Below, in pieces: positions 39,697-49,360 of a stretch of 64,000 nt of DNA (position 1 is the stretch's first letter; the number at the start of each line of letters is the position of its first letter). The notes beneath the pieces are model-generated. The model did no database searches. It was not told the DNA's origin and saw nothing but the letters and a program-made list of their open reading frames with translations. A program made the translations under genes and the position numbers. Source of the DNA: Rhodococcus_G sp042754225 (lineage in GTDB: Bacteria; Actinomycetota; Actinomycetes; Mycobacteriales; Mycobacteriaceae); contig NZ_JBHZAH010000003.1 of the NCBI RefSeq assembly GCF_042754225.1, positions 41,233 to 105,232 on the forward strand, read 5' to 3'.

Positions 39697-41046
39697 GTGC
39701 CGATCGTGGCCCGATCCATTCATCTCCTCGCCCGGCTCGTGACCGCGCTGTGCATCACGGCGGCGGCCGCGCTCGCGGCGTCCTCCCCCGCCCAGGCGAC
39801 ACCGGCGCTCTCCACGCTCGGTCCGGACTTCGAGTGGGGCGTCGCGACTTCGGGGTTCCAGGCCGAAGGTCCGCCCCCGGACAGCAATTGGTCCCGCTAC
39901 ATCGCGGCGGGCAAGACGCACGACCCCTACGGCTCGGGCCCGGACTTCCGGCACCGCTACGCCGAGGACATCGCCGACGCCGCGGCCATGGGCGTCGGGG
40001 TGTTCCGTTTCTCCGTCGAATGGGCGCGCGTGCAGCCGGCACCCGGTGTGTGGGACGAGGCCGAGTTCGCCTACTACGACGACGTGGTCCGTCAGATCCG
40101 TGCCCACGGCATGAAACCGATGATCACCCTCGACCACTTCGTGTATCCCGGCTGGGTCGCCGATCGCGGCGGCTGGGGCAGCGACGAGACCGTCGGGCTC
40201 TGGCTGACCAACGCGGAACACGTGATCGCCCGCTATGCCGGTGTCGGCGCCGACTGGATCACCATCAACGAACCGACCGCCTTCGCGCTCAAGGAACTGA
40301 CCTTCGGCGGTATCAGCGCTGTCGGAGTCCCGCTGATGATGGACCGACTGGTGCGCGCACACCGCGGCGCCTACGACATCGTGCACCGGCTCGATCCCGG
40401 CGCACGGGTGTCGAGCAACGTCTCCTACATCCCCGCCGTCGAAGCCGGGCTCGACGCGACCTTCGCCGACCGGGTGCGCGACAAGCTCGACTTCATCGGG
40501 GTGGACTACTACTACGGCGTCTCGCTGGACAACCTCACCGCCGCGAACGCGGTCAGCGACGCCTTCTACGACATCACGCCCCAGCCGGACGGCATCTACC
40601 ACGCGGTGATGCACTATGCCCAGCGCTACCCCGAGCTGCCGATCTACATCGTCGAGAACGGGATGCCGACGGACAACGCGAAGCCGCGGGCGGACGGGTA
40701 CACCCGCTCCGACCACCTGCGAGACCACGTCTACTGGCTGACCCGGGCAAAGGCCGACGGCGCCAAGGTGATCGGATACAACTACTGGTCGATCACCGAC
40801 AACTACGAGTGGGGCAGCTACCGGAACCGGTTCGGCCTCTACACGGTCGACGTGCTCACCGACCCGACGCTCACCCGCAGGCCCACCGACGCCGTCGCCA
40901 CGTACCGCGACGTGATCGCCGCGGGAGGGGTCGCAGCCGACTACCAGCCGGTGCTGCGACAGTCGGTGTGCTCGCTGGTGAACCCGCCGCAGAGCTGTCT
41001 GAACCCGCCACGCTCCGGGGCGCCGAGCGGATCGTCCGGCAGCTGA
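39697..41046 (+). CDS. Secreted glycoside hydrolase family 1 enzyme
   Basis: 449-residue protein with an N-terminal signal peptide (positively charged start, hydrophobic ARLVTALCITAAAALAASS, likely cleavage after PAQA). The GH1 retaining catalytic residues are visible: acid/base Glu in DWITINEPTAF and nucleophile Glu in PIYIVENGMP. FEWGVATSGFQAEG and GYNYWSITDNYEW are typical substrate-site motifs. Two Cys near the C terminus (SVCSLVNPPQSC) could form a disulfide, consistent with export. Beta-glucosidase-type activity is likely and the natural substrate is unknown. The start could be GTG 39697 or the in-frame GTG 39706. Confidence 0.93.
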   Translation: MPIVARSIHLLARLVTALCITAAAALAASSPAQATPALSTLGPDFEWGVATSGFQAEGPPPDSNWSRYIAAGKTHDPYGSGPDFRHRYAEDIADAAAMGVGVFRFSVEWARVQPAPGVWDEAEFAYYDDVVRQIRAHGMKPMITLDHFVYPGWVADRGGWGSDETVGLWLTNAEHVIARYAGVGADWITINEPTAFALKELTFGGISAVGVPLMMDRLVRAHRGAYDIVHRLDPGARVSSNVSYIPAVEAGLDATFADRVRDKLDFIGVDYYYGVSLDNLTAANAVSDAFYDITPQPDGIYHAVMHYAQRYPELPIYIVENGMPTDNAKPRADGYTRSDHLRDHVYWLTRAKADGAKVIGYNYWSITDNYEWGSYRNRFGLYTVDVLTDPTLTRRPTDAVATYRDVIAAGGVAADYQPVLRQSVCSLVNPPQSCLNPPRSGAPSGSSGS

Positions 41047-41050
41047 GCGC

Positions 41051-41527
41051 TCAGCGGTACCGGCGCTGCAGGCCGAGCAGGGTGGCCGTGATCCCGTCGG
41101 CGTTCTTGCCGGGGAACCGGCCCAGTTCGAGGCCCTTGGCGATCGGGGACGTCGAGTAGTCGAACACCTCGGTGACCTCGGTCTGCGGCCTCTCGCCCGC
41201 CTCGCCCGTCACGTCCACGAACTCCCACCGCCACCGGTGACCGAACGGGTGTCGCCACTCGATGAGCCGGTCCGGCTCGAAGGCGGTGACGACGCTGGTG
41301 ATCCGGTAGGGCAGGCAGAACATCCGCATGTCGACCGAGAACTTGTCGCCGAGCGCGAGCCGCTGCGGGCCGGAGACGGTCGACTTCACGGTTCCGGATC
41401 CGTCCAGGTCTGCGTGCTTCCGCGGGTCCGCTACCTGGTCGAACAGGTCAGCCGGGGCGGCGGCGACCACGGCGCGCCGGGCAACCTTGCGGCGTCCGAG
41501 ATCGACGGATTCGACGGGATTCGCCAT
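41051..41527 (-). CDS. SRPBCC (START/polyketide-cyclase-like) family protein
   Basis: 158-residue protein starting MANPVESVDLGRRKV. It has the usual SRPBCC opening strand and helix VVAAAPADLFDQVADPRKHADLDGSG and later EPDRLIEWRHPFGHRWRWEF. The fold binds hydrophobic ligands in a helix-grip cavity. No ligand can be named. It is divergent from the LysE exporter and almost abuts the GH1 stop. Confidence 0.82.
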   Translation of the reverse strand: MANPVESVDLGRRKVARRAVVAAAPADLFDQVADPRKHADLDGSGTVKSTVSGPQRLALGDKFSVDMRMFCLPYRITSVVTAFEPDRLIEWRHPFGHRWRWEFVDVTGEAGERPQTEVTEVFDYSTSPIAKGLELGRFPGKNADGITATLLGLQRRYR

Positions 41528-41580
41528 GCAGTCACGGTACGCCCGGGGCCCGTTCCGGCGGTACCAATAGGCTCTGGCCC

Positions 41581-42216
41581 ATGGCATGGCAGGTCTGGTT
41601 GGCGTTTCTCGGCGCGGCGTGGGTGATCAGCCTGTCGCCGGGGGCGGGTGCCATCGCGTCGATGTCGGCGGGGTTGAACCACGGCCTGCGCCGCGGGTAC
41701 TGGAACATCGTCGGCCTGCAGTTGGGCCTGCTGTTGCAGATCGTGATCGTCGCGGCGGGCGTGGGCGCATTGCTCGCGAGCTCGGCGCTCGCGTTCACCG
41801 TGATCAAGTGGTTCGGCGTCGCGTACCTGCTCTACCTCGGCGTCCGGCAGTGGCGGGCCACCCCCACCGAGGTCACCGCGGACACGGATCAGCCCGGCGG
41901 ATCCGCGGTCGCGCTGGTCACCCGAGGATTCCTGGTCAACGCCAGCAATCCGAAGGCCGTGGTGTTCATGCTCGCCGTGCTGCCGCAGTTCCTCGACCCC
42001 GGCTCGGCGCTGGTCCCGCAGTACGCGATCATCGCGGCCACGATGATCGCCGTCGACGTCATCGTGATGACCGGCTACACCGGCCTCGCCGCACGGGTGC
42101 TCACGGTCATGCGTTCCCCACGCCAGCAGCGAGTCACCGGCCGGGTGTTCTCCGGCCTGTTCTTCACCGCGGCCGCGTTCCTGTCGCTGGTGGGCAGGGC
42201 CGCGACGACGGTGTAG
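41581..42216 (+). CDS. LysE/RhtB family amino-acid exporter
   Basis: 211-residue inner-membrane protein with about six hydrophobic segments. The N-terminal signature WLAFLGAAWVISLSPGAGAI and the motif FLVNASNPKAVVFMLAVLPQF are diagnostic of LysE/RhtB permeases, which export amino acids or analogues by proton exchange. Substrate specificity cannot be read. It is a single gene, convergent with the VOC gene with one base between stops. Confidence 0.93.
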   Translation: MAWQVWLAFLGAAWVISLSPGAGAIASMSAGLNHGLRRGYWNIVGLQLGLLLQIVIVAAGVGALLASSALAFTVIKWFGVAYLLYLGVRQWRATPTEVTADTDQPGGSAVALVTRGFLVNASNPKAVVFMLAVLPQFLDPGSALVPQYAIIAATMIAVDVIVMTGYTGLAARVLTVMRSPRQQRVTGRVFSGLFFTAAAFLSLVGRAATTV

Positions 42217-42217
42217 C

Positions 42218-42631
42218 TCAGCCCTGCGGCGCGCCGATGTCGACCATCCAGCCGATCCCGAACTTGTCGGTGCACATGCCGAATTCGTCGCCCCACATCT
42301 GTTTCTCCAGCGGTACCGCGATGGCGCCGCCGTCGACCAGCTTCGCCCAGTAGCCACGCAGTTCGTCGGCGTCGTCGCCGCTGAGGCTCACCGCGATGTT
42401 GGTGCCCGGATTGTGTTCCATCCCCGGCGGGGTGTCGGCGCCCATCAGGGTGAATCCGGCCGGCGTCTCGAGCATGCCGTGCATGATGTTGTCGGCGCCG
42501 GGGGCCTCCGCGTCGCCGAACTCGCCGAAGGTACTCAGCGTGAGGGTGCCACCGAAGACACCGCGGTAGAACTCCATCGCCTCGCGGGCGTTGTCGGTGA
42601 AGCTGATGTACGGGTTGAGACGAGAGGACAT
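42218..42631 (-). CDS. VOC family protein (PhnB-like glyoxalase fold)
   Basis: 137-residue protein starting MSSRLNPYISFTDNAREAME, with FYRGVFGGTLTLSTFGEFG and the C-terminal DKFGIGWMVDIG typical of the PhnB/YjdN group. These proteins resemble glyoxalase/bleomycin-resistance folds but lack an agreed reaction. AAGGAG lies 6 bases before the ATG on the minus strand. It is divergent from the lipid cassette, with 346 bases between. Confidence 0.88.
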   Translation of the reverse strand: MSSRLNPYISFTDNAREAMEFYRGVFGGTLTLSTFGEFGDAEAPGADNIMHGMLETPAGFTLMGADTPPGMEHNPGTNIAVSLSGDDADELRGYWAKLVDGGAIAVPLEKQMWGDEFGMCTDKFGIGWMVDIGAPQG

Positions 42632-42977
42632 GAGGATCTCCTTGTCGTGAAAACCGTCGTCGGTGATCGCCTCCGCTGCGCCACTGAAGACTAGCGCGCG
42701 ACAGCGACGACGACACGCCCCTTCCGGCAGGCAGAGCCTGCTCGCCGCCGCCGCCCAACGCGTCCGCGGAGGGCTCTTTCTCCTCCCTAGGGTGCCTATC
42801 TCGGGGTCCGCTGCCGTCCGAGAATTGTCGGGCACCCACGACGACGAGCCCGCGTCCTCCCCGCTGGCCGCGACCGGCAGCCGCCGACCGTCGCCGGGGC
42901 GCAGCGGCCCCGGGCAGCGCCTCACGGGGAATCGCCGCCGACTCACGATCGCCTGGCACCGTCCGAGGAGAACGCAC
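42632..42977. promoter_or_regulatory. 346-base divergent intergenic region upstream of the FAAL cassette
   Basis: Contains a perfect short hairpin GCAGGC-AGA-GCCTGC at 42727-42741 and an 8-bp palindrome CCCTAGGG at 42785-42792. A GAGGAG ribosome-binding site lies 7 bases before the FAAL ATG. No convincing -35/-10 pair and no ORF were recognised. The region must hold the promoter of the cassette and that of the VOC gene. Confidence 0.45.
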
Positions 42978-44711
42978 ATGCACACCGAATTCGTCTCATA
43001 CGTCCGCATGCAGGCCACCGCCTACGGGGACGGTCGGGCCTACACCTACTACCGCGAGGTGGGCCTCGACCTGTTCGAGGAGGTCCACACCTTCCGCGAA
43101 CTGGACCGGAGGGCGAGGGCCACGGCGGCGTGGCTCGGCGGGCAGCCGGAGGCGGACCGACCGGTCCTGCTGCTGTACGTCGACGCGATCGACTTCCTGC
43201 CCGCATTCCTCGGCTGCCTGTACGCGGGAGTTGTCGCCGTCCCGGCTCCACTACCGCACGACGCGGAGAGCAGGCGGCGGCTGGCCGGCATGCTCGATGA
43301 CGCCGACATCGGCATGGTGCTCACGACGTCCGGCGTCGGCGACCTCGTGACCTCCTGGCTTCGCGACAACGGGCGGGCCGGCACGGTGTCCTGGGTGAGC
43401 ACGGACAGCGGCCGCCTCGGCGACGCCGACGCGTGGCGGATGCCCGAACTCGGCGGCGACACGGTCGCGTTCCTCCAGTACACCTCGGGTTCGACGAGCG
43501 AACCCAAGGGCGTCGTGGTCACGCACGGCAATCTGCTGCACAACGAGGGGACCATCACCGAGGCGATCGGCATCGACGACTCGTCGACCGGGGTCAGCTG
43601 GCTGCCGCACTTCCACGACATGGGCCTGATCGGGATGCTGGCGGCGATCTACGCCGGCGCCGACCTCGTCATGATGTCGCCGCTCGCCTTCCTCAAGCGC
43701 CCGGTCCGCTGGCTGGAGCTGATCGACCGCCACGGCGCCCAGTTCACGGTCGCCCCGAACTTCGCCTACGACCTGGTGGCGCGGCGGGTGACCGACGCGC
43801 AACTGGCGGGACTGGACCTGTCCTCGCTGAAGGTCGCGCTCAACGGTGCCGAGCCGGTGCGCTCACGCACCCTCGACGCGGTCGTCGACCGACTCGGGAC
43901 CGCGGGATTTCCGGCGGCCGCCTTCACGGCGGCGTACGGCATGGCCGAGGTGACCCTGCTCGCGACGGCAGGCGAGATCGCCGCGCCGCCCCGGACCATC
44001 GACGTCGACGCGGCGGCCCTCGAGCACCACGAGGCCGTGCCGTGCACCGGCGACCGCGGTGTCCGGCTGGTCAGCTGCGGCCGCCCGCGCGACCTCGACA
44101 TCCGCATCGTGGACCCGGACACCGGAATCGCCCTGCCCGACAACCGTGTCGGCGAGGTCTGGATCCGCGGCTCGAGCGTCACCGCCGGCTACTGGAACCG
44201 CCCCGACGAGACCGATGAGAGGTTCGGCGCCCACCTCGGCGGCGAGGGTCCGTTTCTTCGTACGGGAGACCTGGGTCTGCGGCACCGTGACGAGCTGTTC
44301 GTCACCGGACGCCTGACCGACCTGTTGATCGTCAACGGGCGCAACCTGTATCCGCAGGACGTCGAGGAGGTCGTCCGCGAGGTGCATCCCGCACTCGAAG
44401 CGGCCGCCGGGGTGGCGTTCTCGGTCGAGACCGGAGATCGGGAGCGGCTGCTGGTGATCCAGGAGGTGCGGACGAGCCTGCTCGCAGGCCTCGCGCCTGC
44501 CGACCTCGCGGCGCTGATCAAGATCGCCGTGGCCCGGCACTTCGACGTGCCCGCCCCCGACGTCGTGCTGCTCGACCGGCGCGGGGTGCACCGCACCACG
44601 AGCGGCAAGGTGCAGCGTCGGGCGATGCGTAAGTCCTTCCTGGCCGACGCGTTCACGCCGCTGCACGAAGACCTCACCCCGACGGTGCAACGACTGCGAG
44701 CCACCGTGTAG
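42978..44711 (+). CDS. Fatty acyl-AMP ligase (FAAL)
   Basis: 577-residue class I adenylate-forming enzyme. It activates a free fatty acid as acyl-AMP and, unlike CoA ligases, loads it directly onto an acyl carrier protein. The P-loop FLQYTSGSTSEPKGVVV (Tyr168 region), WLPHFHDMGLIGMLAAIY, AAYGMAEVTL and the C-terminal hinge GRLTDLLIVNGRNLYPQDVEE are the FAAL versions of the family motifs. The final SGKVQRRAMRKSFL holds the C-terminal Lys. The ATG follows GAGGAG. The next gene is a stand-alone ACP (51 bases away), its likely acceptor, and then the KS-AT-ACP-AOS protein. Confidence 0.94.
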   Translation: MHTEFVSYVRMQATAYGDGRAYTYYREVGLDLFEEVHTFRELDRRARATAAWLGGQPEADRPVLLLYVDAIDFLPAFLGCLYAGVVAVPAPLPHDAESRRRLAGMLDDADIGMVLTTSGVGDLVTSWLRDNGRAGTVSWVSTDSGRLGDADAWRMPELGGDTVAFLQYTSGSTSEPKGVVVTHGNLLHNEGTITEAIGIDDSSTGVSWLPHFHDMGLIGMLAAIYAGADLVMMSPLAFLKRPVRWLELIDRHGAQFTVAPNFAYDLVARRVTDAQLAGLDLSSLKVALNGAEPVRSRTLDAVVDRLGTAGFPAAAFTAAYGMAEVTLLATAGEIAAPPRTIDVDAAALEHHEAVPCTGDRGVRLVSCGRPRDLDIRIVDPDTGIALPDNRVGEVWIRGSSVTAGYWNRPDETDERFGAHLGGEGPFLRTGDLGLRHRDELFVTGRLTDLLIVNGRNLYPQDVEEVVREVHPALEAAAGVAFSVETGDRERLLVIQEVRTSLLAGLAPADLAALIKIAVARHFDVPAPDVVLLDRRGVHRTTSGKVQRRAMRKSFLADAFTPLHEDLTPTVQRLRATV

Positions 44712-44762
44712 CCCCCCTTCGACACCCAGCACCCGCCGCCGCAGAACCCTCAGGAGATCTCC

Positions 44763-45047
44763 ATGTACAACTCGCAGACCACCGCAGACACGCTCGCCCC
44801 GATCACGCACTGGCTCACCGATCGGGTGGCCGATCACCTCGACCTCCCCGCGGAGGACGTCGACCCGACGGTTGAGCTCGCCGTCATGGGGATGGACTCC
44901 GTGGCCACAGTGAACCTGTGCGGCGAGATCGAGGATCGCTGGCTGATGTATGTCGACGCCACCCTGGTCTTCGACTACCCGACGATCGCGCAGATCGCCG
45001 GCTTCGTCGCCGACGCGATCGCGGACCGATCGGCGACCGCGTCATGA
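44763..45047 (+). CDS. Stand-alone acyl carrier protein
   Basis: 94-residue ACP with the 4'-phosphopantetheine Ser in VMGMDSVATVNLCGEIED and the helix-III region DATLVFDYPTIAQIAGFV, close to FAAL-partner ACPs. CAGGAG lies 6 bases before the ATG. It overlaps the PKS start (ATGA). It should carry the fatty acyl starter from the FAAL to the KS of the next protein. Confidence 0.94.
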   Translation: MYNSQTTADTLAPITHWLTDRVADHLDLPAEDVDPTVELAVMGMDSVATVNLCGEIEDRWLMYVDATLVFDYPTIAQIAGFVADAIADRSATAS

Positions 45048-48000
45048 CCGACATCGCGATAGTCGGGCTCGACTGCCGCTTCCCCCAGGCCCCGAACCCG
45101 GAGGCGCTGTGGTCGCTGCTGATGAGCGGCGGGGACGGCATCGTCGACGTCCCTGCCGAGCGTTGGTCGACGACCGAGATCTACTCCCCCGAGGGCGGGC
45201 CGGGCACGGTCAACACCCGCAGCGGCGGGTTCCTCACCGACGCCGATGCCTTCGACCACCAGTTCTTCGGCATCCCCCCACGCGAAGCCGCGGCGATGGA
45301 TCCACAGCAACGACTGCTGCTCCAGGCCGCCTGGCGCGCGTTGGAGGACGCCACGCTCGACCCTCGCGCTCAGGCTGGGTCGAACACCGGCGTGTACGTC
45401 GGCGTCATGGCCAACGAGTGGGCTCACCTGCAGATGCGCGACTACTCGAAGATCACGCCCCAACTCGGTTCGGGAAACGGGTACTTCATGACAGCCAACC
45501 GCGTCTCGTACCAGCTGGACCTGCGCGGCCCGAGTGTCGCCGTCGACACCGCCTGCTCGTCGTCGCTGGTGGCCGTCCACATGGCGTGCGCCGCGCTCCA
45601 GGCCGGGGAATGCGACCAGGCACTCGCTGGCGGGGTCAACGTCGTGCTCACCCCCGCCCTGAGCGTCTTCTACACCCAGGCCGGGCTCTCGGCCCCGGAC
45701 GGCCACTGCAAGCCGTTCAGCGCGAACGCGGACGGCATCGGCCGTGGTGAGGGCGTCGCCGTGCTCGCCCTACGCCGACTGGAGGACGCCCAATCCGCCG
45801 GGCTCCCGGTGTACGCCGTGATCAGGGGCAGCGCGGTCAACTCCGACGGCCGCAGCAACGGCATCACCGCGCCCAGCCGGTGGGCCCAGCAACAGGTCGT
45901 CGCCGAGGCGTACCGGCGCGCGGGCGTGTGCCCCGACCAGGTCGCCTTCGTCGAGACCCACGGAACCGGAACGGTGCTCGGCGACATGATCGAGGCCAAG
46001 GCACTCGGTCACGTGCACGGCACGCCACGTCCGCAGCCGTGCGCGATCGGCTCGATCAAGGGCAACCTCGGGCATACCGAGGGGGCCGCGGGCATCGCCG
46101 GACTGATCAAGGTCGCGCTGAGCCTGCACCACCGGGTGGTGCCGCCGAGTCGGTACGCCGAGCAGCAGAACCCCACCCTGCGTCTCGACGACCACGGCCT
46201 CCGGCTCCTCACCGAGCCGCTGCCGCTGCCGCTGCCACCCGATCCCCTCTACGCCGGCGTGAGCAGTTTCGGCCTCGGCGGGACGAACGCGCACATGCTC
46301 CTCGCGAGCGCACCGGACCGGCCGGCGGCCCCGGAATCCACGGACGGTGGCGTCGTCACGGTGTCGTCGACCAGTCGAGAAGGGCTGCGACGCAACATGA
46401 CACGCCTCGCGGACCATCTCGCCGGGCAGCCGGCGGGACGGCTCGCGCAGCTGTGCTGGTCCAGCAACGAGATCAAGTCGTCCGGCCGCCACCGCGTTGC
46501 GATCGCGGCGACGCACCTGGACCGGGCCGTCGCAGATCTGCGCGCCACGGCGAACGACGACGCCCGGCTCTCCGCCGCGGCCGGAGTCGCCCGCGCGGTG
46601 AGCACAGGATGGTTGTTCACTGGACAGGGTTCCCAGTACCGGGGAATGTCGGCGCCGCTCCACGAGCGGTGCGGAAGCTACCGCCGGGCCCTTGCTGAGG
46701 TGGACGAGCGGATGGCACCCCACCTCGGGCGCTCGGTGCGCGAACTCGTCCTTGGCGGTGGCGACCTCGACCGGACCGAGCACGCGCAGCCTGCCCTCTT
46801 CGCGATGCAGTACGCACTCGCCACGACGCTCACCGAGGTCGGCGTCGAACCGGCCTGGATCGTCGGTCACAGCGTCGGCGAGTACGCTGCAGCGGTCCTC
46901 GCCGGGGTGTTCGACCTCGGCGACGCGTGCCGACTGATCGCCGCACGTGGGCGGCTGATGCAGGCGCTGCCGGCCGGTGGTGGCATGCTCGCCGTCCGCG
47001 CGATCGCGGCCGAGGTCGCCGACCTGGTCACCGCGGAACCACTGGTGTCGGTGGCGGCGGTGAACGGTCCCCGGGACCTCGTGCTCTCCGGCGCCGGCGA
47101 GGCACTCCGACGGATCGCCGACGACCTGACGCGGCGCGCTGTGGCCGCACGCCCCGTCGCCGTCTCCCACGCGTTCCATTCCCCGTTGATGGACCCGATG
47201 ACGGCGGCCTTCGCCGACGTCGCGGCCGCCTGCACCTTCGCCCCACCCGCCATTCCCCTCTACTCGACCGTGCGGGGCCGGCTGATCGGTGTCGACGAGA
47301 CGATGGACGCGCAGTACTGGATCGATCACATCCGCGGGCCCGTGGCGTTCGCCGACACGCTGGCGACCGCGCTGACGACCGACCCCACCCACCTGATCGA
47401 GCTCGGCCCGCGGCCCGCCCTCACCGCGATGGTCACCCGCGGCCATCCCGACCTGACGGTGCCCCGTCTCGTCCCCTGCCCTGGGCCGGACGCGACCGGA
47501 CGCGAACTGATGGAGGTGGTCGCAGCCCTGTACCGGGACGGCCACGACCCGAACTGGAACGCACTGTACGAGCCGAGCCAGCGAGTTCGTCGCTCCGTCG
47601 GCGGATACGAGTTCGACACCGGCCCCCGCTACCGAGCCGACAGCACCGTCCCCGACCGGTCACCGAATCCCCCCGTGTCGGAGGACAAGACCATGGAAAG
47701 CCTGATCCAGCTCTTTCGCGAGCAGAACGCCCTCCTGTCGGCCGCCGCCCGCGGCGGGGCGGTCGTGAGCCCTGCCGTGCCGGCCACCGCCACGCCGGCG
47801 CGGTCGGTCGCGGAACCGACCGGACATCGACTCACCGACGACGCGGTGACCGTGGCTGTCCGCGCCGAGATCGCCCGGGTGACAGGCCATTCCATCGACT
47901 CCCTGCGTGCGGCCCACACCATGATCGGCGACCTCGGCTTCGACTCGATCATGGTCAGCGACCTGGCCGCGGGCCTGACCCGGGCGCTCCCCGGCCTGAT

Positions 48001-49360
48001 CGTCGACGGCGGCTGGTTCTCCGCGACCGGCACCCTCGGCGACCTCGAGGACCTGGTCCGCTCCCAGCTCGGCACCGCGGCGCCGCGACCCTCCGGCCGC
48101 CCGGACAGCCCGGACAGCCCGGACAGCCCGCAGCCGGGAATACCCGCCGAGTGCTACCTCGTCGCGGAGTTCCCCGAGGTCAAGGCCATGGCAGAGCGAT
48201 TGGCCCTCGGTGACGCACACGGACTGTCGAACCCGTACTTCCTGGTCAACGACGGGATCACCCGGGACACGTCGATCATCGGCGGGCAGGAAGTGCTCAA
48301 CTTCTCGAGCTACAACTACCTCGGCATGTCCGGTCACCCGCGCGTCGTGTCGGCGGTGCAGGACGCGGTGGCCCGCTACGGCAGTTCCTGCTCCGCCAGC
48401 AGACTGATCTCCGGAGAGAAGCCACTGCACGGGGAGCTCGAGGCCGAACTCGCCGCATTGCTCGGCACCGAGGACGCCATCTCGCTGGTGAGCGGCCACG
48501 CGACCAACGTGACCGTGATCGGCCACCTCGTCGGCCCCGACGACCTCGTCATCCACGACAGCCTCGCCCACGACAGCATCCTGCAGGGTTGCACGCTCTC
48601 CGGTGCGACACGAAGGTCGTTCCCGCACAACGACCACGGCGCCCTCGACGCCATCCTCACCGAGATCCGGCCGCGGTACCGTCGGGTTCTCGTCCTCGTC
48701 GAGGGCGTGTACAGCCAGGACGGGGACATCCCCGACCTTCCCGCCGTGATCGCGGTGAAGAAGAAGCACAAGGCGATGCTGATGATCGACGAGGCGCACA
48801 GCATCGGCGTCCTCGGCGCCACCGGAGGCGGCATCGGCGAGCACTTCGGCGTCGACCGCGGCGATGTGGAGCTGTGGTCCGGAACAATGTCGAAGGCACT
48901 GGCCGGCTGCGGCGGTTACGTCGCCGGCAGCCATGAGCTGATCCGCTACCTCAAGTACACCACCCCAGGGTTCGTCTACAGCGTCGGCATGACACCGTCG
49001 AACGCGGCCGCCGCCCTGGCCGCACTGCGGCAGATGCGAGCCGAGCCCGAACTGCTCGACCGTCTCCACCGGCACTCCCGACTGTTCCTGAACCTGGCCG
49101 TCGAGGCCGGCATCGACACCGGCGAGAGCCACGACACCCCGATCGTGCCGTGCATCGTAGGGGATTCGGTGACGACCCTGAAGCTGTCCCGGGCCCTGCT
49201 CTCGCGGGGAGTGAACGTGAATCCGATCCTGTATCCGGCAGTGCCCGAGGACAAGGCACGCTTGCGTTTCTTCGTGACCTCCTGCCACAGCGAGGACCAG
49301 ATCCGCTACGCGGTCAAGACCACGACCGAGGAACTCGCACTGCTCGAGGCCGCTCGATGA
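45044..49360 (+). CDS. PKS fused to alpha-oxoamine synthase: KS-AT-ACP-AOS (RedL-like)
   Basis: 1438-residue protein. KS (1-430): Cys171 in VDTACSSSL, His306 in ETHGTGT, His344 in GNLGHTEG. AT (about 515-815): Ser610 in GHSVGE and HAFH at 709-712, predicting malonyl-CoA. No KR, DH or ER follows. ACP: Ser968 in LGFDSIMVSDL. After a linker with repeated DSP units (9-base repeats at about 48103-48127) comes a PLP-dependent alpha-oxoamine synthase domain (about 1040-1438) with NFSSYNYLGMSGHP, MLMIDEAHSIGVLG and the PLP Lys1284 in GTMSKALAGCGGY. The order KS-AT-ACP-AOS is the C-terminal two thirds of RedL, which extends an acyl starter once and releases it by decarboxylative condensation with glycine. 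The AOS amino-acid substrate here cannot be read. Confidence 0.95.
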   Translation: MTDIAIVGLDCRFPQAPNPEALWSLLMSGGDGIVDVPAERWSTTEIYSPEGGPGTVNTRSGGFLTDADAFDHQFFGIPPREAAAMDPQQRLLLQAAWRALEDATLDPRAQAGSNTGVYVGVMANEWAHLQMRDYSKITPQLGSGNGYFMTANRVSYQLDLRGPSVAVDTACSSSLVAVHMACAALQAGECDQALAGGVNVVLTPALSVFYTQAGLSAPDGHCKPFSANADGIGRGEGVAVLALRRLEDAQSAGLPVYAVIRGSAVNSDGRSNGITAPSRWAQQQVVAEAYRRAGVCPDQVAFVETHGTGTVLGDMIEAKALGHVHGTPRPQPCAIGSIKGNLGHTEGAAGIAGLIKVALSLHHRVVPPSRYAEQQNPTLRLDDHGLRLLTEPLPLPLPPDPLYAGVSSFGLGGTNAHMLLASAPDRPAAPESTDGGVVTVSSTSREGLRRNMTRLADHLAGQPAGRLAQLCWSSNEIKSSGRHRVAIAATHLDRAVADLRATANDDARLSAAAGVARAVSTGWLFTGQGSQYRGMSAPLHERCGSYRRALAEVDERMAPHLGRSVRELVLGGGDLDRTEHAQPALFAMQYALATTLTEVGVEPAWIVGHSVGEYAAAVLAGVFDLGDACRLIAARGRLMQALPAGGGMLAVRAIAAEVADLVTAEPLVSVAAVNGPRDLVLSGAGEALRRIADDLTRRAVAARPVAVSHAFHSPLMDPMTAAFADVAAACTFAPPAIPLYSTVRGRLIGVDETMDAQYWIDHIRGPVAFADTLATALTTDPTHLIELGPRPALTAMVTRGHPDLTVPRLVPCPGPDATGRELMEVVAALYRDGHDPNWNALYEPSQRVRRSVGGYEFDTGPRYRADSTVPDRSPNPPVSEDKTMESLIQLFREQNALLSAAARGGAVVSPAVPATATPARSVAEPTGHRLTDDAVTVAVRAEIARVTGHSIDSLRAAHTMIGDLGFDSIMVSDLAAGLTRALPGLIVDGGWFSATGTLGDLEDLVRSQLGTAAPRPSGRPDSPDSPDSPQPGIPAECYLVAEFPEVKAMAERLALGDAHGLSNPYFLVNDGITRDTSIIGGQEVLNFSSYNYLGMSGHPRVVSAVQDAVARYGSSCSASRLISGEKPLHGELEAELAALLGTEDAISLVSGHATNVTVIGHLVGPDDLVIHDSLAHDSILQGCTLSGATRRSFPHNDHGALDAILTEIRPRYRRVLVLVEGVYSQDGDIPDLPAVIAVKKKHKAMLMIDEAHSIGVLGATGGGIGEHFGVDRGDVELWSGTMSKALAGCGGYVAGSHELIRYLKYTTPGFVYSVGMTPSNAAAALAALRQMRAEPELLDRLHRHSRLFLNLAVEAGIDTGESHDTPIVPCIVGDSVTTLKLSRALLSRGVNVNPILYPAVPEDKARLRFFVTSCHSEDQIRYAVKTTTEELALLEAAR

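Noticed and set aside
42727..42741. Terminator hairpin upstream of the FAAL gene
   Set aside because: The stem is perfect but only 6 bp with a 3-base loop and no T-tract on either strand, so it is noted only as a symmetric element.
42663..42977. Extended FAAL N terminus upstream of 42978
   Set aside because: The extra residues are low-complexity Arg/Ser/Pro. The ATG at 42978 has a good ribosome-binding site and a normal FAAL start.
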